Positions 29,983 to 39,193 of a stretch of DNA of 63,349 nt are shown piece by piece. Positions within the stretch are counted from its first letter, which is position 1; the number at the start of each line of letters is the position of its first letter. The position numbers and the translations under genes were made by a program. This stretch comes from an uncultured Verrucomicrobiota bacterium (GTDB taxonomy: Bacteria > Verrucomicrobiota > Verrucomicrobiia > Limisphaerales > UBA9464), in NCBI GenBank assembly GCA_903880005.1, contig CAIRNV010000203.1, positions 1 to 63,349 of the forward strand, read 5' to 3'. The notes under the pieces are model-generated. The model did not search any database. It was not told where the DNA came from and worked only from the letters and a program-made list of their open reading frames with translations.

Positions 29983-31791
29983 ATGTCAGGAAAGCCAGTC
30001 GTGGTGAGCAAGGGGCATGAGGGATTCTTTCCCATGACGCGGGTCGAGATGGACGCGCGCGGGTGGGAGCAGTTGGACGTGTTGATCATCACGGGGGACG
30101 CCTACGTGGACCACCCGTCGTTCGGTGCGTCGGTGGTGGGACGCGTCTTGGAGGCGGAGGGATACCGCGTCGGCATCATCGCCCAGCCGGACTGGACCCG
30201 GGTGGAGTCCATCCAAGGCATGGGGGCGCCGCGGTTGTTCGTGGGCGTGACGGCCGGGAACCTGGACTCGATGTTGTCCAACTACACGGCGGCGCGGCAC
30301 AAGCGGAAGGAGGACGTGTACAGCGAGGGCGGCGTGCCGGGGAAGCGCCCGAACCATGCGTCCATGGTGTACAGCCAGATGGCGCGGCGTGCGTTCCCGG
30401 GGGTGCCGGTGGTCCTGGGCGGGATGGAGGCCAGCATGCGGCGGGTCGCGCATTACGACTATTGGGAGGACAAGCTGCGGCCCTCGATCATGGCGGACGC
30501 GAAGGCCGACGTGCTCGTTTACGGGATGGCGGAACGCGCCGTGAAGGAGATCGCCGCGCGCTTGGCGGCGGGGCGCCGCGACTTCAACGGGATTCCGGGG
30601 ACGGCGTTGTTCCTGGGAGGCAAGGCTTCGGCGGCGGCGGACCTGGCGGGCTGCATCGTGCTGCCGTCCTGGGAGGAGTTGCAGGCGGACAAGCGCCACT
30701 TGATGCGGCTGACGAAGGTCGTGGAGGCCCAGCAGACGCCGTACAGCGGCAAGCGGTTGGTGCAATGGCACGGGAGCCGGCTTGTTTGGATGGAGCCGCC
30801 GGCCATGCCGCTGGACACGCCCGAGCTGGACGCCCTCTACGAGCTGCCGTTCCAGCGGGCGGCGCATCCTTCCTACAAGGAGCCCGTTCCCGGGTTCGCC
30901 ACGATCAAGGACTCGGTCATCGTGTCGCGCGGTTGCGCCGGCGGTTGCACCTTCTGCGGCCTCGGCTTCCACCAAAGCAAGTTCCTCTCCAGTCGCAGCA
31001 TCGAGTCCGTCCTCAAGGAGATCCGGCGCATCACCGAGCTCGGTTCCTTCCGGGGAACCATCTCCGACCTGGGCGGCCCGACCGCCAACCTGTACGCCGC
31101 GCGCAACGGCCACACCGAGGCCTGCAAGCAATGCCATCGGCCCAGCTGCCTTTGGCCGTCCATCTGTCCCCACTTCGAGATCAACGAGCAACCCCAGCTC
31201 GACCTCCTCCGCCAGGCGAGCTCCCAGCCCGGCGTGAAGCACGTCTTCGTCCAGTCCGGCATCCGCATGGATGTCGCGCTTCGCACGCCCGAGTACCTCA
31301 AGCAGCTCGTCCAGCGCCACGTCTCCGGCCACATGAAGGTCGCCCCCGAGCACATGCACCCCGATGTCCTCCGCCGCATGCGCAAGCCGGCCGGGGATTT
31401 CCCCGCCTTCATGGACAAGTTCTTCGAGCTGAGCGAGGACGCCGGCAAGGAGCAGTACCTCGTCCCCTACTTCATCTCGTCCTTCCCGGGTTGCTCCGAG
31501 AAGGAGATGGGGGCGGTGGAGCAATTCCTGCGGAAGGAGAACTGGAACCTCCAGCAGGTGCAGGACTTCATCCCGCTGCCCATGACCGGTGCGGCCGCCA
31601 TGTACGTCACCGGGCTGGACATCAATTCCGAGCAGCCCATCCCCGTGGTTCGCAACGCCGGTGATCGCGACCGCCAGAAGCGCATGCTCGCCCCCAACGC
31701 CAACCCCAGGCCGCTCGGCCGCCGGTCCTCCCACGCCCCGACCGCTTCATCGGGCTCGCCGTCCGAGCGGGACGTGGATGTCGTGGATTGA
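29983..31791 (+). CDS. YgiQ family radical SAM protein
   Basis: A 602-residue radical SAM protein of the YgiQ/UPF0313 family. The N-terminal B12-binding-like region contains MDARGWEQLDVLIITGDAYV and DHPSFG, the central radical SAM domain has the CxxxCxxC cluster motif CAGGCTFC, and an additional Cys-rich segment CKQCHRPSCLWPSICPHF follows. The GHMKVAPEHMHPDVLRRMRK stretch is family-specific. The reaction is not established for the family. The start at 29983 avoids the repeat B terminus, through which the frame stays open as far as 29878; the ATG at 30034 is also possible. Confidence 0.92.
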   Translation: MSGKPVVVSKGHEGFFPMTRVEMDARGWEQLDVLIITGDAYVDHPSFGASVVGRVLEAEGYRVGIIAQPDWTRVESIQGMGAPRLFVGVTAGNLDSMLSNYTAARHKRKEDVYSEGGVPGKRPNHASMVYSQMARRAFPGVPVVLGGMEASMRRVAHYDYWEDKLRPSIMADAKADVLVYGMAERAVKEIAARLAAGRRDFNGIPGTALFLGGKASAAADLAGCIVLPSWEELQADKRHLMRLTKVVEAQQTPYSGKRLVQWHGSRLVWMEPPAMPLDTPELDALYELPFQRAAHPSYKEPVPGFATIKDSVIVSRGCAGGCTFCGLGFHQSKFLSSRSIESVLKEIRRITELGSFRGTISDLGGPTANLYAARNGHTEACKQCHRPSCLWPSICPHFEINEQPQLDLLRQASSQPGVKHVFVQSGIRMDVALRTPEYLKQLVQRHVSGHMKVAPEHMHPDVLRRMRKPAGDFPAFMDKFFELSEDAGKEQYLVPYFISSFPGCSEKEMGAVEQFLRKENWNLQQVQDFIPLPMTGAAAMYVTGLDINSEQPIPVVRNAGDRDRQKRMLAPNANPRPLGRRSSHAPTASSGSPSERDVDVVD

Positions 31792-31792
31792 C

Positions 31793-31967
31793 GCGGAACG
31801 ATGCGGTTGCGTCGGTCTTGCTTGCTGGATCTTCCTCCGCAAGAGCTTCGTCGTTCGCTCGCTGTGCCGCGCCCGTGGGACACCGGCCCGCACCTCGCTC
31901 ACTCCCCGTCTTGCGAACGAATCTCCTGCGCCATCACTCCCCTCCCAACTTCATCGTTCCGGCTCAG
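31793..31967 (+). repeat. Family A element, full length but diverged (copy A4)
   Basis: Starts two bases after the stop codon of the YgiQ-like gene and fills most of the 306-base gap to the next gene. The left terminus is GCGGAACGATGCGGTTGCG and the right CATCGTTCCGGCTCAG. Internal blocks TTGCTTGCTGGATCT and CCTCGCTCACTCC match other copies. The remaining 130 bases to 32097 show no gene. Confidence 0.82.
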
Positions 31968-32097
31968 CCGGAGCCATCCGGTCGGGGGCGAGATCATCGC
32001 GCCGCCGAGTCCCCGTCAGCCCAACGAATCCGTGGTCGAGTCGTCCGACGGGTGCTGAAGCCCGATCGATTCTTGCACGCGCACGCTGCGGCGGGGA

Positions 32098-33915
32098 ATG
32101 CTCGCGCGCATGCGATCAGGCTTTTTCCTCGGGCTGTCCAGGGCGTTGCTGTTGGGATTCCTCGTCGGCAAGTCCACGGCCCAGGAGGCATTGCAGGGTC
32201 CGTTTAGGCCTGGCACCGGCAACTGGACGTTGGTCAAGGATGGAGGCTTCGAGATTCCCCCTGGACCGCTGGTCGTTTCAGCGACGTATATCCTCGACGG
32301 CTCTTGGTTCGTGCTCAGGTCCCTCGGCAGCTCGGGTTCCGCCAGCGTGGACCCCGTTGCCGCCGCGCGCGGCAGCCAAGGCGTCGTCATCCGGCCGGGC
32401 GTGTTCGATGGCCCCGGCATCGGCCTGGCGCTTGGCACCACACTGCGGCTTCCTGCGGGTGTGCCCCACGTGCTGAGCGCTTGGGTTCGGCGCCCCAATC
32501 CCTCGCCCAAGAACCCCCAGATGTACCTCGACCTGTGGGATGCCCCCGGCGACATCGCGGTGCCGATCCCCGCCCGGCCCGGATGGCAGTTCGTCCATGG
32601 AGTCTTCACGCCGACGTCTGCGGCCGTGGGAATCCGGGCCGTCATCGATGGCAACGTGACCGAGCTCGACGAGTTGCATGTCGATGAGATGGCCATTACG
32701 CCGCTGTCCGAATTCCGGCCTCCCGAGCCGCTGCTGGCCTTCTTCAACGTGCGTTTCGGGACGGTTGACTCACCGATCCTGCGTGGTCCCGCAGCCTACG
32801 GAGAATCCACGAACGACTTCTGGAACCATTACTCGCGGGACGACGGCGCCGGGGGCTTCAAGACATCCGGCCTCGTGTCGCCGCTGATCGATGCCTCCGG
32901 CCAACCCTCCGCCGCCTCCCTGTCCATCGACAACGCGGCGGGCGCATGGGGCAGCGGGCTCTCCCACCCGCTGCTGCAAGTGTATCTCTACCCCCTCGGC
33001 GGCCCTGCCCGCATCACCCTCACCGTGACGAACCTGCCCACCGGTTCCTACGATGCCTACCTTTATGGCCACGGAGGCCCTCCCGACTCCTTCAACAGCG
33101 CGTTCACCGTCCTCTCCGGGCCCGTTTCCTATGGCACGCGCGTGACCACCACGAATGCCTCATGGCGCCTCCCCGAGTGGATCGAGGGCGCGCAATTCGT
33201 CCGGTTCACCAACGTCTTCGTCACGCGATCCGAGGCCCTCGTCATCCTGGCGGACAAGGATGCCCAGTACCATCCCAGCCTCAATGGCCTCCAGCTCGTG
33301 AGACGTTCCACCGAGCGATTCCGTGTCGGCCCCGAGTCCACCGCGTTTCGGGGTGCGCTCCAGGTGGTCGCCCAGCAGGATCCCGCCCTCGTCCTCCGTT
33401 ACTCCACCAACGGCACGGTGCCTTCCACCAACTCGCCGATCCTCCCGCCGGTCCTGCTCCTCACGAACTCCGTTCAACTTGCCGTGCAAGCCTTCGAGTC
33501 CAGCCAGCCCGTCGGGGCGCTGGTTCGTCGCGAGTTCGGGCTCATTCCCCAGCTTGACGACGGGATCCCGGCGGACTGGCGCATCCGGTATTTCGGGGTC
33601 AACGCATGGTCCGACCCGCGTTCCCAAGCGAACGCCGACCCCGACGGGGACGGGACGAGCAACCTGGATGAATTCAAGGCGGGGTCCCATCCGCTGGATC
33701 CCCTGGACGGCTTCGCATCCTCCGCGCGCCAAGTCCCTTCGATCCAGTGGAACAGCGTTGCGGGCGTCACCTATCGCGTCCTGAGGAAGGACCGGCTCTC
33801 GGACGCCCAGTGGACCGAGGTGCGGCGGATTCGCGCCGTGACGGCCCGGACGGAGTTCGTCGATTCGACGGTGGATGGGCAGCCGCGCTTCTACCGGATC
33901 GAGCCGGTTCGATGA
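32098..33915 (+). CDS. Secreted protein with TSP3-type calcium repeat, function unknown
   Basis: A 605-residue exported protein. The signal peptide covers about residues 1-28 (ending KSTAQ). The first half is beta-rich with a carbohydrate-binding-like character (DGGFEIPPGPLVV, WVRRPNPSPKNPQMYLDLWD). The second half has a chitobiase-like beta segment (RYSTNGTVPSTNSPILPP) and then a thrombospondin type 3-like calcium-binding repeat, ADPDGDGTSNLDEFKAGSHP, near residue 520. The C-terminal ASSVxYRVLRKDRLSD-like segment is common in Verrucomicrobiota secreted proteins. I do not recognise a catalytic motif. It is a plausible T2SS substrate, which is inference. Confidence 0.8.
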   Translation: MLARMRSGFFLGLSRALLLGFLVGKSTAQEALQGPFRPGTGNWTLVKDGGFEIPPGPLVVSATYILDGSWFVLRSLGSSGSASVDPVAAARGSQGVVIRPGVFDGPGIGLALGTTLRLPAGVPHVLSAWVRRPNPSPKNPQMYLDLWDAPGDIAVPIPARPGWQFVHGVFTPTSAAVGIRAVIDGNVTELDELHVDEMAITPLSEFRPPEPLLAFFNVRFGTVDSPILRGPAAYGESTNDFWNHYSRDDGAGGFKTSGLVSPLIDASGQPSAASLSIDNAAGAWGSGLSHPLLQVYLYPLGGPARITLTVTNLPTGSYDAYLYGHGGPPDSFNSAFTVLSGPVSYGTRVTTTNASWRLPEWIEGAQFVRFTNVFVTRSEALVILADKDAQYHPSLNGLQLVRRSTERFRVGPESTAFRGALQVVAQQDPALVLRYSTNGTVPSTNSPILPPVLLLTNSVQLAVQAFESSQPVGALVRREFGLIPQLDDGIPADWRIRYFGVNAWSDPRSQANADPDGDGTSNLDEFKAGSHPLDPLDGFASSARQVPSIQWNSVAGVTYRVLRKDRLSDAQWTEVRRIRAVTARTEFVDSTVDGQPRFYRIEPVR

Positions 33916-33986
33916 GCGAGGGCGGGCAAGTTGCAAGCTTCGCGCTTGGCCGGGCGAGGCGGGGTGCATAGCGTGGGGCCTTGGAT

Positions 33987-35138
33987 ATGATCGAGCTTTC
34001 GAACGAGGAGATCCGCCGCTATTCGCGCCACCTCATCTTGCCGGAGGTGGGGATGGCGGGGCAGCGCAGGATTCGGAACACGTCGGTGCTGTGCATTGGG
34101 GCGGGCGGGCTTGGCAGCCCCATCGCGATGTACCTCGCGGCGGCCGGCGTGGGGCGAATCGGGATCGTGGACTTCGACACGGTGGACGTGTCCAACTTGC
34201 AGCGGCAGATCCTTCACACGGACGCCGACGTGGGGCGATCCAAGGCGGAGTCGGCGCAGGAGACGATCCGGGGCCTGAACCCGAACGTGGAGGTGGTGTT
34301 GCACAAGACGCGCATCAGCTCGGAGAACGCCCTCGACCTGATCCGGCCCTACGACATCGTGGTGGACGGCACGGACAACTTCCCGACGCGCTACCTGACG
34401 AACGACGCGTGCGTGTTGCTGGGGAAGCCAAACGTCTATGGGTCGATCTTCCGGTTCGAGGGGCAGGCGAGCGTGTTCGCGCCGTCGAAGGGCGGCCCTT
34501 GCTACCGTTGCCTGTACCCGGAGCCGCCGCCGCCGGGCATGGTGCCGAGCTGCGCCGAGGGCGGCGTGCTGGGCGTGTTGCCGGGCATCATCGGCTGCAT
34601 CCAAGCCACGGAGATCCTCAAGCTGGCCCTGGGCAAGGGCTCGTCGCTGGTGGGGCGGTTGATGCTTTTCAACGCGCTCGACATGAAGTTCCGCGAGCTG
34701 AAGCTGCGGCGCGACCCGAGGTGCCCGATCTGCGGCGACGCGCCGACGATCAAGGCGTTGATCGACTACGAGCAGTTCTGCGGGATCGTGCCGGAGCCGG
34801 CGGCCACGGGTGGCAACCCGGACGAGGTCACGGTGCAGGACATGAAGAAGGCCCTCGACAACCCCGCGCTGGGGATCCGCGTCATCGACGTGCGGGAGGC
34901 CGACGAGTTCGCGATCGCGCGGGTGACGGGCACGACGTTGGTGCCGTTGAGCCTCCTGCCGCAACGCTTCACCGAGCTGGACGCCAACGCCCAGTACTAC
35001 CTGCACTGCAAGGGCGGCGTGCGCTCCTTGAAGGCCCTGCAATTCCTGCGCGAGCGCGGGTACAAGTACGTCAAGTCGGTGAAGGGCGGCATCGGCGCGT
35101 GGTCGGACCAGATCGACGCGTCGGTGCCCAAGTACTAG
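33987..35138 (+). CDS. moeB: MoeB/ThiF-type adenylyltransferase fused to rhodanese
   Basis: An E1-like enzyme that adenylates the C-terminal glycine of a ubiquitin-like sulfur carrier (MoaD or ThiS), fused to a rhodanese domain that can supply sulfur (MoeZ-type). The 383 residues show the ATP-binding GAGGLG (38-43), a zinc site of Cys172, Cys175, Cys246 and Cys249, the conserved Cys189 in PSCAEGG, and the rhodanese catalytic Cys341 in LHCKGGVRS. The ATG at 33987 was chosen over an in-frame TTG at 33981. A ThiS-type carrier is encoded 9.9 kb downstream (44993) and could be a partner. trpB follows 34 bases later. Confidence 0.93.
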   Translation: MIELSNEEIRRYSRHLILPEVGMAGQRRIRNTSVLCIGAGGLGSPIAMYLAAAGVGRIGIVDFDTVDVSNLQRQILHTDADVGRSKAESAQETIRGLNPNVEVVLHKTRISSENALDLIRPYDIVVDGTDNFPTRYLTNDACVLLGKPNVYGSIFRFEGQASVFAPSKGGPCYRCLYPEPPPPGMVPSCAEGGVLGVLPGIIGCIQATEILKLALGKGSSLVGRLMLFNALDMKFRELKLRRDPRCPICGDAPTIKALIDYEQFCGIVPEPAATGGNPDEVTVQDMKKALDNPALGIRVIDVREADEFAIARVTGTTLVPLSLLPQRFTELDANAQYYLHCKGGVRSLKALQFLRERGYKYVKSVKGGIGAWSDQIDASVPKY

Positions 35139-35162
35139 CGGCGGCCCCACGCACGACACCCG

Positions 35163-35170
35163 AGGAGGAA
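35163..35170 (+). promoter_or_regulatory. Strong Shine-Dalgarno before trpB
   Basis: GAGGAGGA ends two bases before the trpB ATG at 35173, so the effective spacing from AGGAGG is short. It is one of few strong ribosome-binding sites in the window. Confidence 0.6.
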
Positions 35171-35172
35171 CC

Positions 35173-36402
35173 ATGACCGCCAAGCCTGATGTGATGTACG
35201 CGAGCCCGTCCATGCCGGATGCCGAGGGGCACTTCGGGCCGTTTGGGGGGCGGTACGTTCCGGAGACGCTCGTGCATCCGTTGCAGCAACTGGAGGACGA
35301 GTACTTCCGCGCGCAGCATGATCCGGCCTTCCAGAAGGAGTTGTCGTACTACCTGTCGGAGTTTGTGGGGCGTCCGACGCCCCTGTACCTGGCGGAGCGC
35401 CTGACCCGGGAGCTCGGCGGTGCAAAGATCTACCTCAAGCGCGAGGACCTGCTGCACACGGGCGCGCACAAGATCAACAACGCCCTCGGGCAGGTCCTTC
35501 TCGCCCGGCGCATGGGCAAGACCCGCATCATCGCGGAGACGGGCGCCGGCCAGCACGGTGTGGCCACGGCCACGGTGTCGGCGATGTTCGGGCTCCAGTG
35601 CGTCATCTACATGGGCGCGGTGGATTGCGAGCGCCAGGCGTTGAACGTATACCGCATGAAGATGTTGGGGGCGGAGGTCGTGCCCGTTCAGGCCGGCCAA
35701 CGCACCCTCAAGGAGGCCGTCAACGAGGCCATGCGCGACTGGGTGACGCACGTCCGGTCCACCCACTACATCCTCGGCACGGCCTACGGGGCGCATCCGT
35801 ATCCGCTGATGGTCCGCAACTTTCACCGGGTCATCGGGGACGAGGCACGCCGGCAGATCTTGGAGAAGGAGGGGCGTCTCCCGGATTGCCTGATGGCTTG
35901 CGTCGGCGGCGGTTCCAACGCCATCGGTTTGTTCTACCCGTTCCTCAATGACACCCATGTCCGGATGGTGGGCGTCGAGGCGGGCGGGCATGGAATCCAG
36001 CCGGAGCAACATGCGGCGCGTTTCCACGGCGGATCCCTCGGCGTGTTGCAAGGGACGCGGTCCTACATCCTCCAGGACGACCACGGGCAGATTCAGTTGA
36101 CGCACTCGGTTTCGGCCGGGCTCGACTACGCCGCCGTGGGTCCCGAGCACGCATGGCTCCATGACGCGGGACGCGTGGAATACACCTACGCCACGGACGA
36201 CAAGGCCCTGGAGGCGTTCATGCGGTTGGCGCGCACCGAGGGCATCATCCCTGCGCTGGAGTCGGCCCATGCCGTGGCCGAGGCCATCCGCCGGGCGCCC
36301 ACGATGGGGCGGGACCAATTGATCGTCGTCAACTTGTCCGGGCGCGGCGACAAGGACGTGATGCAGGTCGCCCAGAAGATCGGACTTCAGATGCCGGTGT
36401 AG
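35173..36402 (+). CDS. trpB: Tryptophan synthase beta chain
   Basis: TrpB condenses indole with serine to form tryptophan using pyridoxal phosphate. The 409 residues match the standard TrpB1 type. The PLP lysine is Lys100 in [13 protein letters not shown]; the substrate and cofactor loops [13 protein letters not shown] and [10 protein letters not shown], and [15 protein letters not shown], are all present. No trpA or other trp gene is adjacent, so the alpha subunit must be encoded elsewhere. It follows the MoeB-rhodanese gene at 34 bases and may be cotranscribed. Confidence 0.97.
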   Translation: MTAKPDVMYASPSMPDAEGHFGPFGGRYVPETLVHPLQQLEDEYFRAQHDPAFQKELSYYLSEFVGRPTPLYLAERLTRELGGAKIYLKREDLLHTGAHKINNALGQVLLARRMGKTRIIAETGAGQHGVATATVSAMFGLQCVIYMGAVDCERQALNVYRMKMLGAEVVPVQAGQRTLKEAVNEAMRDWVTHVRSTHYILGTAYGAHPYPLMVRNFHRVIGDEARRQILEKEGRLPDCLMACVGGGSNAIGLFYPFLNDTHVRMVGVEAGGHGIQPEQHAARFHGGSLGVLQGTRSYILQDDHGQIQLTHSVSAGLDYAAVGPEHAWLHDAGRVEYTYATDDKALEAFMRLARTEGIIPALESAHAVAEAIRRAPTMGRDQLIVVNLSGRGDKDVMQVAQKIGLQMPV

Positions 36403-36461
36403 CAGGGGAGCTTGGCACGCCCTTCCGTGGCGGCCCCCCCTTCCATGCGGGTCGTGCAGGT

Positions 36462-36947
36462 CTAGCGAGGGTGGGGTGGCTCGCCTCCCTTGGGTGGGGC
36501 GGAATCGGCCGGGCCGGGAGGCTTGCCTTGGGGGCCGTTGCGGGTGCGCTCGCGTTCGGCTTGGCGCTCCCGGAACCACTTGTCCCGGCGCTCCTCCATC
36601 TCCTTGAACTTCTGCTGCTGTCCGGGGTCCAGGAGGCCGAGGATGCTGCGGTTGCAGTCCTGCATGATGGCGCCGGTCTGGCGAAAGTTTTCCCGGTGGA
36701 GGGCCCGCACCCGTTGGCTGGCCTCCTGGAGCATGGGCTCGATCTGCGCGACCTGGTTGGTGGAGAGGCCCAGCTCTCGGCTGTATTTCTCCAAGAGGTG
36801 GGAGGCCATGTCCCGGGGCGGGTGTGGCGGGCGTTGGATGGCGGCTTGCCGCCCCATGGGATAGCCCACGGCGACGCCGGCCGCCGCGCCGGCCACGAAC
36901 ACGGCGGCCAGGGACGCAAGGACTTGGTTGCGGTTCAGGCCGTTCAT
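36462..36947 (-). CDS. Spy/CpxP-like periplasmic protein
   Basis: A 161-residue membrane-anchored or exported protein. The N-terminus (VLASLAAVFVAGAAAGVAVG) is a signal anchor. The body is helical and resembles the Spy/CpxP and periplasmic heavy-metal-sensor group: LGLSTNQVAQIEPML, followed by an LTxxQ-like LLDPGQQQKFKEM. The tail is Pro/Gly/Arg-rich and disordered. Its ATG overlaps the stop of the upstream small membrane protein (ATGA at 36944-36947), giving a three-gene operon headed by an ECF sigma factor. By analogy it may sense or relieve envelope stress; that is inference. The ATG at 36956 would also work. Confidence 0.75.
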   Translation of the reverse strand: MNGLNRNQVLASLAAVFVAGAAAGVAVGYPMGRQAAIQRPPHPPRDMASHLLEKYSRELGLSTNQVAQIEPMLQEASQRVRALHRENFRQTGAIMQDCNRSILGLLDPGQQQKFKEMEERRDKWFRERQAERERTRNGPQGKPPGPADSAPPKGGEPPHPR

Positions 36948-37258
36948 GGGAGCCATCCGGTGGTCATGGCAACCGCCAGCCCCGGGTCGTTGAGGACGTA
37001 GGGGTCGTTGGCCGAGTCCTCGATGTGGCTGGAGGCAAACCAACCGGCGGCCATGGCGACGACGGCCGTGGCGCACGCGGTGGCGAGGCCCACGCGCCAC
37101 GTGCGTTGCAACGCCATGGCGGCAGCCTCGTGGCTGCGGTGCCGGTAGGCGGCCAAGGCGCGCATCTCGGTGGCGAGGGACACAGGAGGTGCCTCGGCCT
37201 GCGGCGCACGCGCGGCGGCGCGCAGGAGTCGGTCGAGTTGCTGGTCGATCGGTTTCAT
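36944..37258 (-). CDS. Small single-pass membrane protein, probable anti-sigma factor
   Basis: A 104-residue protein with a cytoplasmic N-terminal part (MKPIDQQLDRLLRAAARAPQ) and one membrane helix (about residues 55-76, VGLATACATAVVAMAAGWF). It has no recognisable zinc anti-sigma motif (HxxxCxxC). Position alone suggests the role: its ATG overlaps the stop codon of the ECF sigma gene (ATGA at 37255-37258), the normal place for a membrane anti-sigma factor, and its own stop overlaps the Spy-like gene. Confidence 0.7.
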   Translation of the reverse strand: MKPIDQQLDRLLRAAARAPQAEAPPVSLATEMRALAAYRHRSHEAAAMALQRTWRVGLATACATAVVAMAAGWFASSHIEDSANDPYVLNDPGLAVAMTTGWLP

Positions 37259-37842
37259 GGGTTGGATTCGCGGAGCAGGGCCTTGAGGCCTTGCTTCATC
37301 TTTTGGCGGGCTCGAAAGGCACGGACCTTGACGAGGGGGGTGCTCCAGCCGGTGACCTTGTGGATGTCCTCCACGGAGCGCCCCTCGAGGTGCAGCAGGG
37401 TGATGACGAGGCGGTCGGCCGGCGACAAGGACTCCAGGAGCTTGGCCACAATCTCGCGGGCCTCGAAGGCGTGGTCGTCTGGCAGTTCCGCAGTGGCCGT
37501 GGCCAGGTTCTGGATCACCTCGACCTCGGCCTCGGAAAGGTCGGCGTGGCGCAGCTCGGGGCGGACGCGCTCGCGGCTCAGCTCGTTGAAGCACGTGTTC
37601 ACGGCGATGCGCGAGACCCAATGGGCCAGGGGAACCTCCCCCCGGAACTGGTCAATCCGGGTGAACACCTTGGTGAAGACGGCTTGCACGAGATCTTCCT
37701 CGGAGGTGCGGCGCGGCAAGTGCGACCGCACGATCTTGACGACCAGCGGATGCAGGTGCCCCAAGAGGTCCCGGGCGGCGTCCTCGTCCCCTTCGCGCAC
37801 CCGCGCGACGCAGGCCTCGACGTCCAACTCCGGTTCATCCAT
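37255..37842 (-). CDS. ECF-type RNA polymerase sigma factor
   Basis: A 195-residue extracytoplasmic-function sigma factor. Region 2 contains EEDLVQAVFTKVFTRIDQFR and VPLAHWVSRIAVNTCFNELS, the core-binding and -10 recognition helices. Region 4 contains LSPADRLVITLLHLEGRSVE and a helix-turn-helix ending VKVRAFRARQKMK for -35 recognition. No long C-terminal extension is present. The start at 37842 fits the usual N-terminus; the frame is open upstream through a family B repeat, which I do not treat as coding. Two overlapping genes follow on the same strand. Confidence 0.92.
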   Translation of the reverse strand: MDEPELDVEACVARVREGDEDAARDLLGHLHPLVVKIVRSHLPRRTSEEDLVQAVFTKVFTRIDQFRGEVPLAHWVSRIAVNTCFNELSRERVRPELRHADLSEAEVEVIQNLATATAELPDDHAFEAREIVAKLLESLSPADRLVITLLHLEGRSVEDIHKVTGWSTPLVKVRAFRARQKMKQGLKALLRESNP

Positions 37843-37990
37843 GAAGCGACTCCGGCAGCATCTCCACCGAGCAAGACCGTTGGCAAGCCCTGGGGTTACG
37901 GGGACATGACGACCGGTGGCCCCTTGGTGACGATGCCCACCGGGCCTCGCGACGTGGCACCTCTCCGGCCCGCCTCGCTCCGGATGCCCC

Positions 37991-38114
37991 GTGCATCCCG
38001 AAGCGGTTGGCGGGATCTGGACGAGAGCATGGGTTGGCGGCCGAGGACGGCCGCGCTCCCAGGGTCGGGCGACCCAAGACGTTTTCGGGATCACCCCCAA
38101 CTTCGGGATGCGCC
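37991..38114. repeat. Family B element, internally shortened (copy B4)
   Basis: About 124 bases in the 335-base divergent gap between the sigma factor and the trypsin-like protease. Left terminus GTGCATCCCGAAGCGGTTGG, a slightly changed core GCGGCCGAGGACGGCCGC with GCTCCCAGGG, and right terminus CCCCAACTTCGGGATGCGCC. The GACCGGTCCCGC block is deleted. The rest of the gap (37843-37990 and 38115-38177) shows no gene. Confidence 0.85.
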
Positions 38115-38177
38115 GGTGGATGACGCGCCCCGAAATTAGGTGTTGCCGTCGCAAGTTCATCTGCGTAACCCAAGCCC

Positions 38178-39071
38178 ATGAGCAAGCGCACGAGGTTGGC
38201 GAACCGGGGTTTACGGGCTGTCGCGGCCATTTCCATTGGCTTGGCATCGATCCCGGCAGGACGGGTCGAGGCGCTGATTTTTTATTCGTCCGGTTCGACC
38301 ACCTTCAACACGGCGGCGCCCTCGGGCTCCCTCGCTGGCAGCGGATGGCAGTTCCAAGGCCGCTGGGGCAGCTTCCTCGGCACGCCGGTCGCGCCGAATT
38401 TCTTCATCGCCGCCAAGCACGTCGGGGGCAAGGTTGGTGACGTTTTCAGCTGGAACGGGGTCTCCTACACGACGGTGGCCAAGGTGCCGCATCCCACGGC
38501 GGACTTGGTGCTCTGGAAGGTTTCTAGGGCTTTCCCCTCTTATTCACCCCTTTACACGGCCTCGAACGAGACGGGCCGTTCCCTGGTGGTGTTTGGTCGA
38601 AGCGCGGCCCGCGGGGCTGAGGTCTCGGTGACCAACGCGTCGCCTTCGGCGCTTCGCGGTTGGAAATGGGGCGGACCCGGCGGAGGCACGATTCGCTGGG
38701 GTCAAAACGCCGTCCATAGCGTCACGACGATGGGTGGTGCCAGCTACTTGGTGGCGGGTTTCGACCGGGCCGGAGGCGTCAATGAGGCGACCTTGGCGAC
38801 CGGGGACTCCAGCGGGGCCGTGTTCATCAACGACGGCACGGGCTGGAAGTTGGCCGGCATCAACTACGGGGTTCAGGCGGACTTCGCCATGACGGCAACC
38901 GCCCCGTCGTTCAGGGCGGCCATCTTTGACGCGGGCGGCTTGTACGTCGGCGCGACGGTCAGCCAAAGGTTCTTCTTGCCAGACCAGGCGGCCGACATGA
39001 GCGCGGCATGGTTCGCCACGCGGATCTCGTCCTACGCGGCTTGGATCAAGACCACGGCGGGGCTGCCTTGA
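38178..39071 (+). CDS. Secreted trypsin-like serine protease
   Basis: A 297-residue exported S1-type protease. The signal peptide covers about residues 1-32 (ending GRVEA). The catalytic triad is readable: His81 in FFIAAKHVGG, Asp109 in TADLVLWKV, and Ser211 in TGDSSGAVF. The usual GDSGG is GDSSG here, so one glycine of the oxyanion-hole motif is replaced by serine. The gene is divergent from the ECF sigma factor operon, which raises the possibility of shared control. No propeptide or C-terminal sorting tag is evident. Confidence 0.82.
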   Translation: MSKRTRLANRGLRAVAAISIGLASIPAGRVEALIFYSSGSTTFNTAAPSGSLAGSGWQFQGRWGSFLGTPVAPNFFIAAKHVGGKVGDVFSWNGVSYTTVAKVPHPTADLVLWKVSRAFPSYSPLYTASNETGRSLVVFGRSAARGAEVSVTNASPSALRGWKWGGPGGGTIRWGQNAVHSVTTMGGASYLVAGFDRAGGVNEATLATGDSSGAVFINDGTGWKLAGINYGVQADFAMTATAPSFRAAIFDAGGLYVGATVSQRFFLPDQAADMSAAWFATRISSYAAWIKTTAGLP

Positions 39072-39193
39072 TTTGGTGAGATCCTCCCGTTGCGCAGGGC
39101 ATCCACGGGAAGACTGAGGAGGTCGGGGGGGGAAACCGGCGCATCGCGAGCGCGGCAGTTTGCCATTCTTGCGACTGGGGGCACGATGCCTAG

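Noticed and set aside
32098..33915. Calling the TSP3-repeat protein a glycoside hydrolase
   Set aside because: Carbohydrate-binding-like beta segments are visible but no catalytic motif could be identified.
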